DNA of 64,000 nt from Hysterangium stoloniferum (GCA_015178975.1 WHVD01000012.1:248001-312000), one strand, 5' to 3'. Positions 45,304-57,320 are shown, counted from the first letter of the stretch. The notes: a model not told the origin generated them from the letters alone. Numbers and translations: made by a program.

Positions 45304-47273
45304 TTAATCAAACTGAATACTTTCCACTAATACATTGCATTCACTGAGCATTTCTGCCATGCTCTTATTCCACCACCAACCATCAGCAAAAATAGTCTTT
45401 AATTCAGAATCCTTCTTTGTCGATGTTTCTTGAAATGCAAGGGTCTCAATGCACTCACGCACTGCTGCCATAATGGGAGCAGGTAGTAAGTAGCCTGCTA
45501 GTGGTGGTTCAGATGTTTCTTTTTTCGGTAAGGGTTGTGGTCGTTCAGATGTGGGTTTCAATGTAATGACTGATGGTGATCCCTGTTTGAGAATTTTTGG
45601 ACTAATGAGATCATAACCAGACCATTTATCATATGCTGTTCACTTTGCAGTGTCAATTACTATGTGGTGTGAGGAAAGGAATGACATTCCCAGTATGAGT
45701 GGTACAGGTAGGCCAACATTTATCTTTGCTTTAAAAACTCCTGATTGCCATGCCCCATTTCCCGAAGTAATTCTGATCTTCACAAACTCTCTACAGCTAA
45801 AAGGTATATCTGACAGTGATGATAAATTATCCTCCTCTTTAGGGAGGGAGAATCGTCAGAGGCCTAGCTGTGAAACTAGGGCATTGTTAATCACTGTGGA
45901 GGGACAACCAATGTCAATGAGAGCTTTTTTCGAGAGAGGGAATTCAGATATGAGAGGTCCCATCATTTCTATGGGTGCATAGAGATGTGGGACTGTAAAT
46001 GGGATTTGTGGTTCGGAATTAGAGGTGACATACGTGTCAGTATCCTCATCTAGGAATTCTTCGATTTTGGCCATAGCAAGACCAGCAGTGGTGCGAGGTG
46101 TAGCTGCATGAGCCATTGACACAGTGAGTGTTTTATATGTAGCAGCATCAGGCCAGGAATTGTTTGTCTTCATGGGGCAGGAATCAGAGTGATGTCCTGC
46201 ATAAAAAACATGGCAGTGGGTGCAGCCTTCATGATCATGGAGGAGTTTCCTTTCATTGTCAGTCAAATGGGGGAGTTTGACACTAGTTTTGGCTATAGGT
46301 GTGGAGCTGGAGGGGGGATCAGATAGGCGAGAAGCTAAATCTTTTCTCTCAGTATGATGGAGTGCACAGGCAGCATTGTTTGCTAAAATTTGCTCTCACA
46401 CTAGTTCCTGCTGTTCCTGAACTCGTTCATCACATTCCTTTACTTCACTGGCCCATAGTGTGAGTTCTGTTGAAAGAACTGGCTCCACGAGGAGGTTGCA
46501 TTTCAGTGTCTTATTGAGGTTTGCTTCGAGTTGGGTTTTCAAGGCAGTAGTAGACAGCGCAAAAGGCTTGGCAGAGGTGGTGAGGATCACATTGAGGTTC
46601 TTCATCTCAATCCCCCAATCAATAAACCTTTGGCTGCCTTGAGAAGTTGTGAGGATTCTTTCTCTAATGAAGTGGGCCCAGTTCTTCTCAAGTGTGATGG
46701 ATGTGAGTTCTTCCAGGTACTTGTCAAGGGTAAGGCTGTCAATACATTTTTGGTCTCCCTGATACCATGCCATCAATTGTGGCTCCATCATTGCATCAGC
46801 CACATGGCTAACAATTTCTTCAGGTTTTTTTCCCCCAAACTTCATGTATCTACAACAGGCAATGGACCAGCGTTGATGGATGAGTGGTGTGTATCATCCA
46901 GCAGTGAGCATGGGACATTCCTTCGGTGTGCCAACTTTGACCTCAGCTATATGTTGTGTTCTTGTTTCCTGTTTTGGTGTGATGATGGTGGCTGGTATAG
47001 GGAAAGGTATGATTGTAGCTTCAGGGGTTCGGTGTTGGTGTCAGTGTTGGTATCAGATGAATCGGGCCCAGTTGGTGTGGTTGTGGCAGGAGATGGTAGG
47101 GCAGGTGTGGTGTTGGCTACAGGGTTTATGAGGAGGGGAGGTAGTCTGAGCTGGTGTCTCCGCCTCGTTTCTGAGCGTGTAAGTGGTGGTGTGGGTGTCA
47201 ATGGTAGGTGAGACACAGTGGTAATATTGTCATTGTCAAAAAAAAAGTGAAAGGTTGTCGTTATCAACCTCAC
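45304..47273 (-). pseudogene. gypsy gag-protease remnant (element truncated in pol)
   Basis: Reading leftward: a Pro/Thr-rich N-terminus (47273-46947); a gag domain (46845-46396) with LMAWYQGDQKCIDSLTLDKY and FIRERILTTSQGSQRFIDW; a zinc knuckle and protease frame (46266-45856) with CTHCHVFYAGHHSDSCP and ALIDIGCPSTVINNALVSQL, the retropepsin D-T/S-G site changed to DIG; and the start of pol (45561-45304). RT and integrase are absent because the element ends in F1 copy C. Several frameshifts are present. Confidence 0.78.
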
Positions 47274-48001
47274 TCAGTTAGTCACAGACGGGACAACGTT
47301 ATCATGTTTAGAATGGTCCGGATATACAGTAAGTGGTCGATCTCTTCTAGAGGTGTTCTCGTGTATTTATATCTCTAATGGAACAATAGAATCGTGATAA
47401 CAAAGGATATGTGAGAAACAAAAGGAGTCTGAGTTCTTGGTGGAGAGAGAACAATAGGGATCCGATCACAGTGGGGAGACAATAGTGTTAGTAACCAATT
47501 CTTTGCATAAACCGAGATCACGAATCGCGATTGAATCCGCAATGATGAATGTATGCACATATATGCGCATATACCATAACACCATAAGGGGAACTAACTC
47601 CTTATTTCTCCTTAATGATGCAATGGACTAGAAACTTCGAATATCTAAATTTCTCCTTTTTAATCTTCTAAAGACTCCCCTAAATAATTACAAAATAAAT
47701 AAAAGAACACGAAATTTGCCATGTACCTCAGTGAAGGTCATTCACTCACTCACTGAGGTATATGCGCAATCATTTATTCTTATTCTATTACTTACAAAAA
47801 CGTCTTATAGATTCGTGTTTAGGTATTATAATATAAAGTGAAACTCATTGACTCAATCACTGAGATTCGTGTTTAGACTCTATCCTTCCGAATTCTTGTC
47901 TCCTACTCAACAAATAGTGTATGGTCTGATCGATGGAACAATAGTGGGGCGATCAGTGGTGAGACTTTGCCTGTAGATGTGGTAAGACGACCAGGATTAC
48001 A
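47241..48001 (-). repeat. 5' LTR of the gypsy element at 45.3-48.0 kb
   Basis: On the minus strand it begins TGTAATCCTGGTCG and ends in the region AACCTTTCAC. The outer 100 bases match the solo LTR at 44179-44541. It is about 400 bases longer because of an AT-rich internal region (47.56-47.90 kb) with repeated CACTGAG motifs. It is inserted in an inverted F1 segment. Confidence 0.7.
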
Positions 48002-48235
48002 ATATACGTCATTAGAAGAGGCGATCTGGAGAGGCGTTGCACCCGGCTTTCCGGCCATCTCCTTTTCGTCCTCTTGGTGTTCCTCGTGACTGTTCTCTTC
48101 TACTCCCTCACGATCAGCAGTCGTGGGAAGAACAATTAACATTTTGACCGTGCAGCCTTTTTTCCGCCACTCTTATAATCTTCTCTAAAATCGAATTCTT
48201 TATGTTCGGAACTTACATCTCAAGATGACTGAAAA
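48002..48235 (-). repeat. F1 dispersed repeat, copy E (inverted, 5' part)
   Basis: The reverse complement matches about 20500-20700 of copy A (CTTCTAATGACGTATATTG, GGAAAGCCGGGTGCAACG, ATTATAAGAGTGGCG). Confidence 0.75.
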
Positions 48236-48339
48236 AACTCGGTCAGTGTTATGTAGGCAACAAACGATGTAACATGCTTAGTCTCGCTGCCGTTGCTTCT
48301 TCAATAACTGCTCTTTGAAGCATTCAAACCCAAACCAAA

Positions 48340-48567
48340 AGCAATGTCGCAGGCCCGCTAGACACGCTCCTCAAAGGCAATCGCCGCGAAGAAGCCCGCA
48401 AGGCCTGTGTTGAAGGAAAACGCGATACAAAGGCGTGGGCATCTAAGGCGTCAGGCTCGGATGAGTCGGATATTTCGATTCTGCGGAGAGGAAGCGTGGA
48501 GATGATAGAATACGTCCTCGGAGAACCTTCTCGAGCACGCCTGGAGATAAGAGCGAGGAGCCATTAA
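48340..48567 (+). pseudogene. Module G exon, copy 2
   Basis: An open plus frame reads AGPLDTLLKGNRREEARKAC, VEGKRDTKAWASKASGSDES, DISILRRGSVEMIEYVLGEP and SRARLEIRARSH, then TAA. It is the homologue of 25226-24999 (minus) with protein-level conservation. No start codon in frame upstream gives a convincing N-terminus, so this is probably one exon or a fragment. Charged, alpha-helical character; family unknown. Confidence 0.48.
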
Positions 48568-48794
48568 TGGGTGACGAAGCCAGGTTGGGCAAGGAGGATG
48601 CTGAGGCTGTTGGGATGATCTTGGAGGAGGACAGGAGGAAGGAGATGTCGTTGAGGTGGTGATGGAGAATGACTTTGCGTTTTAAGTACGATTGAGAGGG
48701 AGATGGTATGTTGTATGCTTTTTTCTCTCTTGATGTTGAGATGTGATGATTGTTTTGGTAACAGGTTGATAACCATCTGATTGAATTCCTCCAG

Positions 48795-48995
48795 ATGAAA
48801 TCCATCGGGAAAGACAATCCGTTTTTTATGCTGTTTAATAAGTTCTTAGACGATAAACGTGTTGTAGATCCGCGGTTGATGTTAAAATATCTTTATAAAG
48901 AGATAAATTCTCATAAAGCATCGGGTCTAATTGACTTTGGAGTGGTGTTCAGCATCCCACCATCAACTCGGCTATTGAACTGGCTCTGCATGTAA
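48795..48995 (+). CDS. Unknown open frame, possible exon
   Basis: A 66-codon frame (MKSIGKDNPFFMLFNKFLDD, KRVVDPRLMLKYLYKEINSH) with natural composition. It ends CTCTGCATGTAAGGTATAC, which could be a splice donor (GTAAGG) at the apparent stop. No family recognised. Confidence 0.3.
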   Translation: MKSIGKDNPFFMLFNKFLDDKRVVDPRLMLKYLYKEINSHKASGLIDFGVVFSIPPSTRLLNWLCM

Positions 48996-49329
48996 GGTAT
49001 ACAACTTACTTATTTCATAACAGGCGATGAGTCCAGTATCAACTATCCTCCAAATCCCGCTGGATCCTGGACGTTCGATTTTCTGTCACGTTACCTTTTT
49101 GGCTTGCCTAATGACGAGTCGAATTTCGTCAGCATTTCGTGACTCCTCTTCAACACTCTCTTTAGTGTCGACGACACTGGCAATTCTTCCTGGCTAGAGA
49201 CACCGACTATAAATTGAAGATGCTGGCAGACTGATGCATGTCAAGGCGTCACCTACCAAGCTCGATTTTCCTTCGGCGGTGGCTTCGTAAAATTACTCTA
49301 CGCTGATCTTTTGCTGGTCAAGGATGGAA

Positions 49330-49700
49330 AGCTCTTGCGCAAATAGCCGCTGCAACCACCCCGAACCCCCATCGAAAATCTTGGTAAGCTTGTCGTTCCT
49401 CCCTAAATGCTTCTCTAGATCATTGGCGAGGTGTGCGCTCCTCTTTGACTGTGGCTCTCAATGCTTCGTAAGCTCGTTCCTCCCTGAGTGCTCGTCTAAA
49501 TTCTTTGCAAAGTCAGTGTTCTTCGCTGAATACTCCCTCAAATTTTGGGCAAGCTTGATACTTCTTTCTGAATGCCTCCTTAATATCTGGGCGAGCTCGA
49601 CGCTTCTCTTTGAATGGTGTTTTAAATTCTTGGCAGCTCAAATCTCCTCTCTGAACGTTCCTTTATTTTTTCGGCAAGCTCGTTACCAGTACAGTGTTCT
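49330..49700 (-). repeat. Degenerate 42-bp (14-codon) tandem repeats, module G copy 2
   Basis: About eight diverged units spaced 41-42 bases apart, each with a theme like AGCTCG...TCTCTTTGAA and TAAATTCTTGGCAA. The minus strand reads as a 14-residue repeat (for example ELAEKIKERSERRF) with stops. The same repeats occur inverted at about 24880-25070 next to the module G exon. Confidence 0.68.
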
Positions 49701-49893
49701 GGCGGTCCTTTTCACACCCTTTTATGATTCGCGACTCATACCTTCCACAATCAATTTTTAGTACATCTGAGTAATACATCTTGTTCTATGGGGTCCTATA
49801 AGTGTATTTACATGCACTGGTAAAGATAAATGAAGAGGAACCACTTCATCGACGTTGAATTCTGTCGACATTGCATTTGTCACGAAATTCACT

Positions 49894-52800
49894 TCATTCA
49901 CAGCATGTGACATGTGTGACATGCTTTATAGACTCTGGAGAAATTGTTATGTCAATGCTAGATCTCACTGAATTCTCAGTTTCCTTAGATTGAATTGATT
50001 TCTTTATTTTTTTGTTCTTCCTCTGAGCCTTAATTTTTCCAGCTAAATCCGAGAACTTTGGAGTGACATTAACTTGGAAAGCTTCACCTCTTTCATCTTT
50101 TAATAAAGGTCCAATAGAATTTTGAGCTTTGATAGACCTTCCACTAGAGCCAAAGCTCAAGATTGAACCTTCCTCTCCTCGGATCACTGAGATTGCATAT
50201 TGGTCTGCAAAGTCATTTCCAATAATTAATGGAGTAGTCATTCCTTTGACTACATAAGCTTTAATGATTAATTCCACTGGCCCTTCATTTGTATCAAAGT
50301 AAATAGGCAGGGAAATAAAACCCAGATATTGTAGAGGCTCCAGTTACTTGAATTAAATTGATTCTCTGTCCATTTTGTATTTTTGGAGGATTTTCGAGTT
50401 GAGATAATGTAGAGTGAGATATCAATGAAATATCTGCACCAGAATCCACTATAATATTTTTAGGATTTTTGCCATAACTTCCAAGCCATCCTTGAGTGGA
50501 AGTAGCTTGTGCTCCAAGGAAAGCACAACCGGGAGGCCTGGCCATCAATCTTGGCAAATAAAATATTTCCCTCTTGGTGGAATTAGCTAGTTTGATAATA
50601 TAGTTCTTGACATTGAAGATTCCATTCAACATTTTCCGCTGTAATTTCTGCTCAGATGCCCTTTTCTGCACAGTAGTACCCATGTTATCTGAATATATGC
50701 TGGTTTTCCTTTCAGATTCAATCTCTGATCCCCTCTGACTCGACTCAGGGTCTGAAGACTGATTATTTGAAGTGGAAACCATGTTAACTGAGGTGCATAT
50801 ATTCAGTGCTTGAGATGATTCTGTGTTGGAATGCTCTTCTGAATTCAATTCAATCAAATCAGTTGATTCTTCTATAGTTTCTTGAGAGCTCTCTTCCTCT
50901 GAGCTACAATTGTAATAGAGGTCATCATATTCTGTTTGAGCTTGAATATCTTCTGCAGTTTGACTAATAAAATTTGTCCGAGCATTTCTCATTCCTTTCT
51001 TGGAGTACTTGCAGTCATAATCCCAATGCTTTGGGCTGCCACAATGCCTACAAGGCCTAGCCTTCTTGGATTCCGGAGTATTGCCTTTAGAGACAATTGA
51101 GTCATCTCTTGGGAACTGAGGTTTCCCAATATTAGGACTCCAACCAATTAAATTGGATCTTGCAAACTTGAAACGGTTAGGCCTTGAGGCAGAGCCTCTA
51201 GGCTCTCTAAGTGACTGCTCCAGTTGCTTCAATCATCTATCTATGGAAGAGGTAGAAGAAGTGAAGAAGGATGTTTGAAGAGCTTCCTCATGATGCTTAA
51301 TGGCTGTGGCAAATTCTCTCAAACTCCTATACCAGTGAGTGTCTAGAATGGCTGCCCAGAACTCAGGAGCTCCATTCATCACTTCCATGATTGTTTCAGA
51401 GTCTGAAAGCCTGTATACCATGCTGAGAAGCTCTGTTTTCCAAATGAAATAGCTTGTAGTAGATTCAGTGGAGTGACCTGCTTCCCGGTAGTTAGCTTTA
51501 TTAGCTCTACTTTTCTGCCGGTCAAGCCAAGACCTATTCATGTAATAAACACAAATAGCCCTTCTCAGGGTACTCCAAGAGACTGTAATCTCACAGCGGT
51601 AATCTGTTGGTAATGACCAAAACCATAAGTCGGCTTCCTTCTCAAGCCTGAGAGGGATTAATTGTCCCAACTGTTGGAATATATAATTGCTTCGTTCAGA
51701 TAGATTATTGATCTTGAATATCCATTTGGAAAAAGTGTCTGGATCACCATCCCACTTGGGAATAATTTCCGGCTTCAGTTTCAAATCAAAATGAGCCTCT
51801 TGTATGCTCTTAGCACTTGTTGTATCAGGTAGTTTGGGTGGACCCCTCATAGAATTAAATCTTCTAGGGCCACTAGGACCATTATATCCATCATCTCCAT
51901 CACCAGGAGGACCTCCTCCTCCTTGAGAGATGTTTGATTCTCCAAATAAAGCTGACCTATGAGGTCTTCTATATGATGTTCTCCTATCCCTCTCAGGATC
52001 ATAAGGTATATGCCTCCCAAGAGGTTCTCTGACAGGCTCTTTCCAAGGAATTGTAGTTCCTAAACCTCTAGTAACATAAGGCAATGAAGCCTGCCTTTCA
52101 GGAGGTCTTCTAGTTTGAGGCTCTTGTAATAACTCTGACAATCTTCGAGATTCTGACATATATGCAGGCAGATTATCATAAGGGGAGTGATCACTTGAAT
52201 GAGGACTGCTTGTATCTTCAGAAATATGCTTCCTAGCCTCTTGGAAGCCTCTTTCTTCATGTAGAGGCACTCCCTTTTTAGTTTCATGCTTCAAAATGCT
52301 ATAATCGATTTCTTCTCCTTCAGAAGGTAATTCAAATTTTACTTCAGTTGTCATTTCTTTAGGAGTTGAATGGATTATGCCTATAGGTTCATGACTAGGT
52401 GGTTTGGAAGGTGATTCTATTTCTGGAGGAAGCTGAATCTGGCTGATCCTCTCAGACTCGACCTGGGCTGGGAAACCCTTTTGCTCAGGTACTTCAGTTT
52501 CACCCATAGGAATTAGAGCCTGATGGAAATATAAATATGCCAGAGTATTCTAAATCTCTTCACAATAGAGGACTGAGATAACTTCGAAGTCTTCTTGACT
52601 CCAAGCTTCTCTAGGATCATCATATGGTCCCCATTTTGGTAGTTTAGGTACTTATATGCCCCTTGAAGTGAGTATAGGAGTTGTCTTATCAATATGCTCT
52701 TGCAGCATCTCCTGTAATAACTCATAACATCGAGGATCTAAATGATAGCCAGCATCTTCTAATGGCAATTCTCTATTTTCTTCACTAGGGATTCCTCCCA

Positions 52801-53275
52801 ATAGGTCTTCTAACAAATAGAGAGCATGAGCCGCTACCTTTTCAGCCTGCTTGGGTAAAGGCATATAGGGTAGACTCTCTGGGTTTGGAATATATCTCTT
52901 CCCAAGTTTCAAAATGAGTTCTCTCCTAGACTTGTGTGGAAAGGTTGTCTCATACAGTCTCCTCAATCTCACTGTACTTGGATAGAGGTAAGTAAGATCT
53001 CTTGGTCTGGCTCAATCATTCCTCAATAGATGCTTTTGTGGAGTAGTAGAGAAACTGTGGACTGGAGTATCTGGAATGGTAACATTGAGATGGTGGAAAT
53101 GTGAAGGAGTAGTGGTTGGTGTTGGAGAGACTAATCTCTCTGGGTGTAGCTGTATGCTGGGAGTTTTGGACATAGTAGAATTATTTCTAGTCCTACTAAG
53201 AGTAAATAGAATACTGTTTGGAGGTAAGAGTGTAGGAGTATTCGATGGAGGAATAGGTATATTGATTTGATTCAA
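49894..53275 (-). pseudogene. gypsy gag-protease remnant, long gag
   Basis: Reading leftward: an N-terminal Ser/Thr-rich piece (53275-53012), 52972-52652 (KLGKRYIPNPESLPYMPLPK), a long gag frame 52507-50294 interrupted by a single TGA (SSIDR, stop, LKQLEQSLREPRG), a knuckle CRHCGSPKHWDYDC, and the retropepsin site NIIVDSGADISLISHSTLSQ with intact DSG. The frame then shifts to 50277-49894, LIIKAYVVKGMTTPLIIGND. Pol is missing: the element stops at 49.89 kb where module G begins. The intact protease and few lesions suggest a younger insertion than the other gypsy copies. Confidence 0.8.
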
Positions 53276-53431
53276 AGAAAGCTTTTGTAGCTTGATAGTA
53301 ACTTGATTTAGTCTTGATTTGATTTCAAAATGTTCTGAATGAAAACCTTGGTCCAGAATATATGTGGATTACTGAAAGGTTGCTGCAACAATATATTGAA
53401 ACAAGATCTTCCCAGAGCGTCCACCAATTTT

Positions 53432-54540
53432 TGTAATGTATTCAGGGGATTCTCTTAGATAGCTCAATATATGCTATAGTGTCACAGAGCTTCAACAATA
53501 AAACAAGCAAAGGTCCAGTAATTTAAATACTGATAGATTAATGAGCTGTGCTATGAAGCTTAAACAACTCAAATCAATGCTTATTTTGATTATTGAAAGG
53601 TTCAATAGAACTGTGTATGACTCTTTTAGCAAATAAAAGAACTATTCCTTGAGAATAGGGGCTAGAAGCTGAATATATGCACAGTAACTTGGCAGAGACT
53701 TGATATAAGAGCTTCGGATTCTTGGATGCTTATTTTTAACTATTAATAGTTATTTAAAAAGGTGTTAAATAATTTATTAATAGAGAAGATAATTTGTATT
53801 GGATTATCTGAGTGCTTGTACTTGATTAATTCAATAAACTTAGGGCTGGGCCTTGAGTAATCTAGTATTGGCAGGGATTTCAGTAAGGATACTTAGATAC
53901 TTATTAGGTTTATTATCTAATTACTAAGCCTAAAGGGTAGCTGTGAGGCTGGGGGAACTTAGATGATTAGCTAAGTCCAAGAGTTGCTGACAAAGATTCA
54001 AGATGCTGCAAGTGTAGGTGCTTGCAGTTAGTGTATCAGACTAAGGCTATTATTGTCCTTAGGATGATTAAGTAAGCTTCTATGCTGTACTGTAAAATAT
54101 GTGTGTGATAGATAGAAAGTTGGCCCGCCTTATATACATTTTGATAACTCAATGATTAGCTAAGTATTTAGTTTATGAGGTCATTAGTTAGATCATAATG
54201 ACCTCATATTCTACTCATTATTTACCCTTTATTTATCATGTGATTCCCTTCTCTGAGACAAGGGTTCTAACCTCTTGCTTGAACATGAAGGTTCAAGGCC
54301 GCGGTCCCGGGACAGAAACAAACGATGAGTCGGCGGAATCTAATAATGACACAGGTAGTCACATCCGTGACCTGTGTGACATCCCGACACCGGAGGCTTA
54401 TCTAATAAGTCACATGACTTCAAAAATGCACAAACTGGGCTGCAGCAAGGTGCCGAAAGGTAATAACTAAGTAAATAAAATATAAATAATTAGTTAAAAA
54501 TTATAATAAATTAACTAAGATATAATAGCATAATATGAGT
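53432..54540 (-). repeat. LTR/leader region of the long-gag gypsy element (limits uncertain)
   Basis: It begins TGTAATGTATTC on the plus strand, directly next to a primer-binding-like leader on the minus strand (AATTGGTGGACGCTCTGGG) followed by gag. It is AT-rich with TATA-like and AATAAA-like motifs. The outer end is not clear: a GC-richer stretch at 54278-54470 may belong to flanking DNA. A small hairpin (ACACAGG...CCTGTGT context) lies at about 54350-54384. Confidence 0.5.
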
Positions 54541-54559
54541 TCATATATGTTATTATTTA

Positions 54560-54731
54560 GATCGGACAAATGTAATTTGTACAAGTTCTTTAGTGATCAT
54601 AGGTCTCACCCAATGTCACTGTGACAATCTCCCCTATTGTTCACTAGCGCTTCTCCCCTTCTCTTCGTCTCTGTTCCTTCATCTCCCATCTCACAGGATG
54701 CTTGCAGCATCTGTGATAGTTATTTTTATTT
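54560..54731 (+). repeat. Split direct repeat A1
   Basis: It starts GATCGGACAAATGTAATTTG, contains CTCACCCAATGTCACTGTGA and ends near CTGTGATAGTTATTTTTATT. It is repeated as A2 at 57321-57484. Confidence 0.9.
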
Positions 54732-54833
54732 CACGCCCGTTACATTTCTGAACTCGACAGAGCAAGACCACCGGCGGGCCACTTTGCTGGCCACACAATA
54801 CTTGCGATATGGCACATTCCACTGCTGGCTTCG

Positions 54834-55460
54834 ATGGGTGGCCCATTTACTTGCAGAAGCAACAACAACCGGCAGCGCTCCAAACTCTTTTTGCCATGCC
54901 CACCCCAGCTAGTGATCCAAGACCCACTCAGCTTCACTCGATTTTATGCTGGTGTGCACCAGCATTCACGCTGCTTCAAGCCTACACGCCGCCACACCCA
55001 CTTCCTTGGTGCTGAGCTTGGACAACATTTAAGTCCGCTCCTCTCTGACGAGTCCGCAGCACCCATTACTATCGCCGGCCCACTTCTTCCCGGCTTCGCA
55101 TTGGAGGACGTCTTTCCCTCCCAGGATGGCTCTCGCTCATCCCAACCACCTCCCGAGCTTGGACAACATTTAAGTCCGCTCCTCTGTGATGAGTCCGCAG
55201 CACCCACTATTATCGCCGGCCCACTTATTCCCGGCTTCACATTGGAGGACGTCTTTCCCTCCCCTGATAGCTCTGGTCTATCCACTGACAGCTCTTCTCT
55301 GTCCCCCAAAGTTCGCACATCCACTATTTTACCTCGCAGCGCTGGGCCACTGCTCCTCTCCATCGAGTCAAAGGCGCAACCATCTTGGACCTCTGCACTA
55401 GCATTGTCCCCTGCTGATGGCAACTTCCTGCTTCCCCATGCTCACCTCTTCCCCCCTTGA
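54834..55460 (+). CDS. gag-like protein of the Ngaro-like element
   Basis: An open frame of 208 codons, Pro/Ser/Leu-rich, in the gag position before RT. It includes a tandem duplication of 141 bp (55014-55154 and 55155 onward), encoding two 47-residue units that start ELGQHLSPLL and contain SAAP..IAGPL..GF.LEDVFPS. No zinc knuckle is visible. No start codon could be confirmed; an upstream shared leader is possible. Confidence 0.55.
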   Translation: MGGPFTCRSNNNRQRSKLFLPCPPQLVIQDPLSFTRFYAGVHQHSRCFKPTRRHTHFLGAELGQHLSPLLSDESAAPITIAGPLLPGFALEDVFPSQDGSRSSQPPPELGQHLSPLLCDESAAPTIIAGPLIPGFTLEDVFPSPDSSGLSTDSSSLSPKVRTSTILPRSAGPLLLSIESKAQPSWTSALALSPADGNFLLPHAHLFPP

Positions 55461-55613
55461 GGGAATCCTCCGCCACGCCCCAACTCTGATGCCCATATCA
55501 ATACATCTCCAGGTGATGCCTCCACGCTGCCCTGTGTATCATCTACCCTCAACCGAGATGCATGGGCCTTTTTCATGGTGGACTATCTGGACTGACCATT
55601 TGTAGTCGCACTA

Positions 55614-57135
55614 TTGCACATCATTGACCATGGCTGTGACATCGGCTTCAGAGGTGATAGGGCATGTAGCCAATCATGTCCTAATCTCCCTACTGCTTCC
55701 TCCTTCCCCGATGCAATCGCTTCTGATATTGACACCCAGCTCACACGTGGGCGACTTCAAGGTCCATTTCTATCCCCACCTTTACCTCATTTCCACTCCT
55801 CACCACTGGGTGTCGCTGCACGAAAGCATTCCCATAAACTTCGCCGGATCCATCATCTCTCTTGGCCTCGTGGCTCCTCCGTCAATGATGGTATACCAGA
55901 TTCTGAAGCACATATTAAGTATGATATGTTTCAGACTGCCGTCACTGATCTCATTGAGTCTGGCCCTGGATCGATCATGCTCAAATTGGATCTCGAACAA
56001 GCCTTTCGTCACATTCCTATCCGACCAGCTGATTGGCCACTACTGGGTTTCCATTGGGCAGGAAATTTTTATTATGAGCTATTCCTTATGTTTGGTCTGT
56101 GCTCTGCTCCATATATCTTCAACTTATTCTCTGAGGGCCTCCACTGGATCTTACACCACCATCTTCCTGCCTTCATTTGGCATTATTTGGATGATTTTTC
56201 TGCAGATTTTCAAGCCACATACCCCACTTCCCCTTATCCATGCAGCTCTTGAATGGACCTGTGGCTTAGCAAATGCCCTTGGTCTCCGTTTCCAAGAATC
56301 TAAAATTGAAGGTCCATCAACCTGCCTGGAATACTTAGGCATTGAACTTGACTCCATGGCTATGGAGGCTCGTCTACCCGCAGGTAAACTGACTTATCTT
56401 CTCATCAAATGGCAGGACAAGACGCATTGCACCCTCCAGGAGTTACAGGAACTAACCGGGTTCCTTCAATTCTGCTCTCAGATCATCCCTTTCTCCAAAG
56501 CCTTCATGCGCTCACTGTTCAATTTCGCAATGTCATTCACCTCTCCTTTTGCTCGCCGCCGTCTTACTTGCCCTGCACGTCGCGACATCACTTGGTGGGC
56601 TACTTATGCCCCCGGTTGGAACGGAGTCCATTTCATCTCCCCTGCTCTAACTACCCTCCACATCTTTACTGACGCAAGTGGTGCAAAGGGTGCAGGTGGA
56701 GTATTCGGCAATCAATGGTTTTCTTGTCAAATTCCCCATCGTTATTCAGGTGCCGACATCCAAGTTAAAGAATTTTATGCCATTATCCATGCTATTTTAT
56801 GCTGGGGTCCCCATTTCCGGGGCCATCATATTATCTTTCATACTGATAACCAAAATGTACATTCCGCTATTTCGAAGCTCTCCATCCGCTCATCTCCCAT
56901 GATGGAACTCTTGCGTCAATTCCTTGGGCTTGCATCCCAGCTTGACTTCCTTTTCGAATCTAAATGGCTTCCTTCCAAGGAAAATTCCATTGCTGATGCT
57001 GCCTCTCGCTTTGAATTCACCTTCATGTTCTCCATCGCCCCCAATCTTAATCTCAAGGCCCCCCCCAAGGTTCTCTCTCTCAAGTCAACCTACAGCCCTA
57101 CTGAGCCTCGCCCTATCGTTTCCATTATCTCATAA
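55614..57135 (+). pseudogene. RT-RNase H of the Ngaro-like element, one frameshift
   Basis: The first frame (to about 56220) holds the RT: RRIHHLSWPRGSSVNDGI, SIMLKLDLEQAFRHIPIRPA with the first catalytic Asp, ELFLMFGLCSAPYIFNLFSE, and FIWHYLDDFSADF with the YLDD pair. The second frame continues FQESKIEGPSTCLEYLGIEL and a complete RNase H: TLHIFTDASGAKGAGGVFG, IQVKEFYAIIHAIL, HIIFHTDNQNVHSAI and ENSIADAASRFEF, with all four acidic residues. The frame ends TAA at 57133-57135. A single frameshift near 56220 separates two otherwise intact halves. Confidence 0.88.
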
Positions 57136-57217
57136 CAACATCGGGTCTTCATGGCCGCATTCACAGACTGCTTTTCCCAGTCCTCCGGCCTTTCTAAGCT
57201 CTGCCCCGCTTGCCCCG

Positions 57218-57318
57218 CACCTGCTGCCATGGATGCCTGTCTATCATCTGTGGTCGCAGCCGGCTCCCGCTTTAGACCACAACATGATGTTGTTCACCAG
57301 ACTGGAGTGAGATAAAGA
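57218..57318 (+). repeat. Split direct repeat B1
   Basis: From CACCTGCTGCCATGGATGCC to GAGTGAGATAAAGA; 101 bp, repeated as B2 at 57560-57660. Confidence 0.92.
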
Positions 57319-57320
57319 TA

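Larger units (their letters stand above)
41285..45360 (+). repeat. F1 dispersed repeat, copy C
   Basis: It is collinear with copy A from the upstream block to the position equivalent to 23475, and carries the best DUF6533 gene. It differs by a block of about 450 bp at 43.58-44.03 kb that copy A lacks and copy D partly has, and by a solo LTR at 44179-44541. Its 3' end is cut by gypsy sequence at about 45.36 kb. Confidence 0.85.

Noticed and set aside
49330-49700. Regularly spaced 42-bp repeats as a CRISPR-like array
   Set aside because: Units are contiguous, degenerate and coding-like; no conserved repeat/unique spacer alternation.
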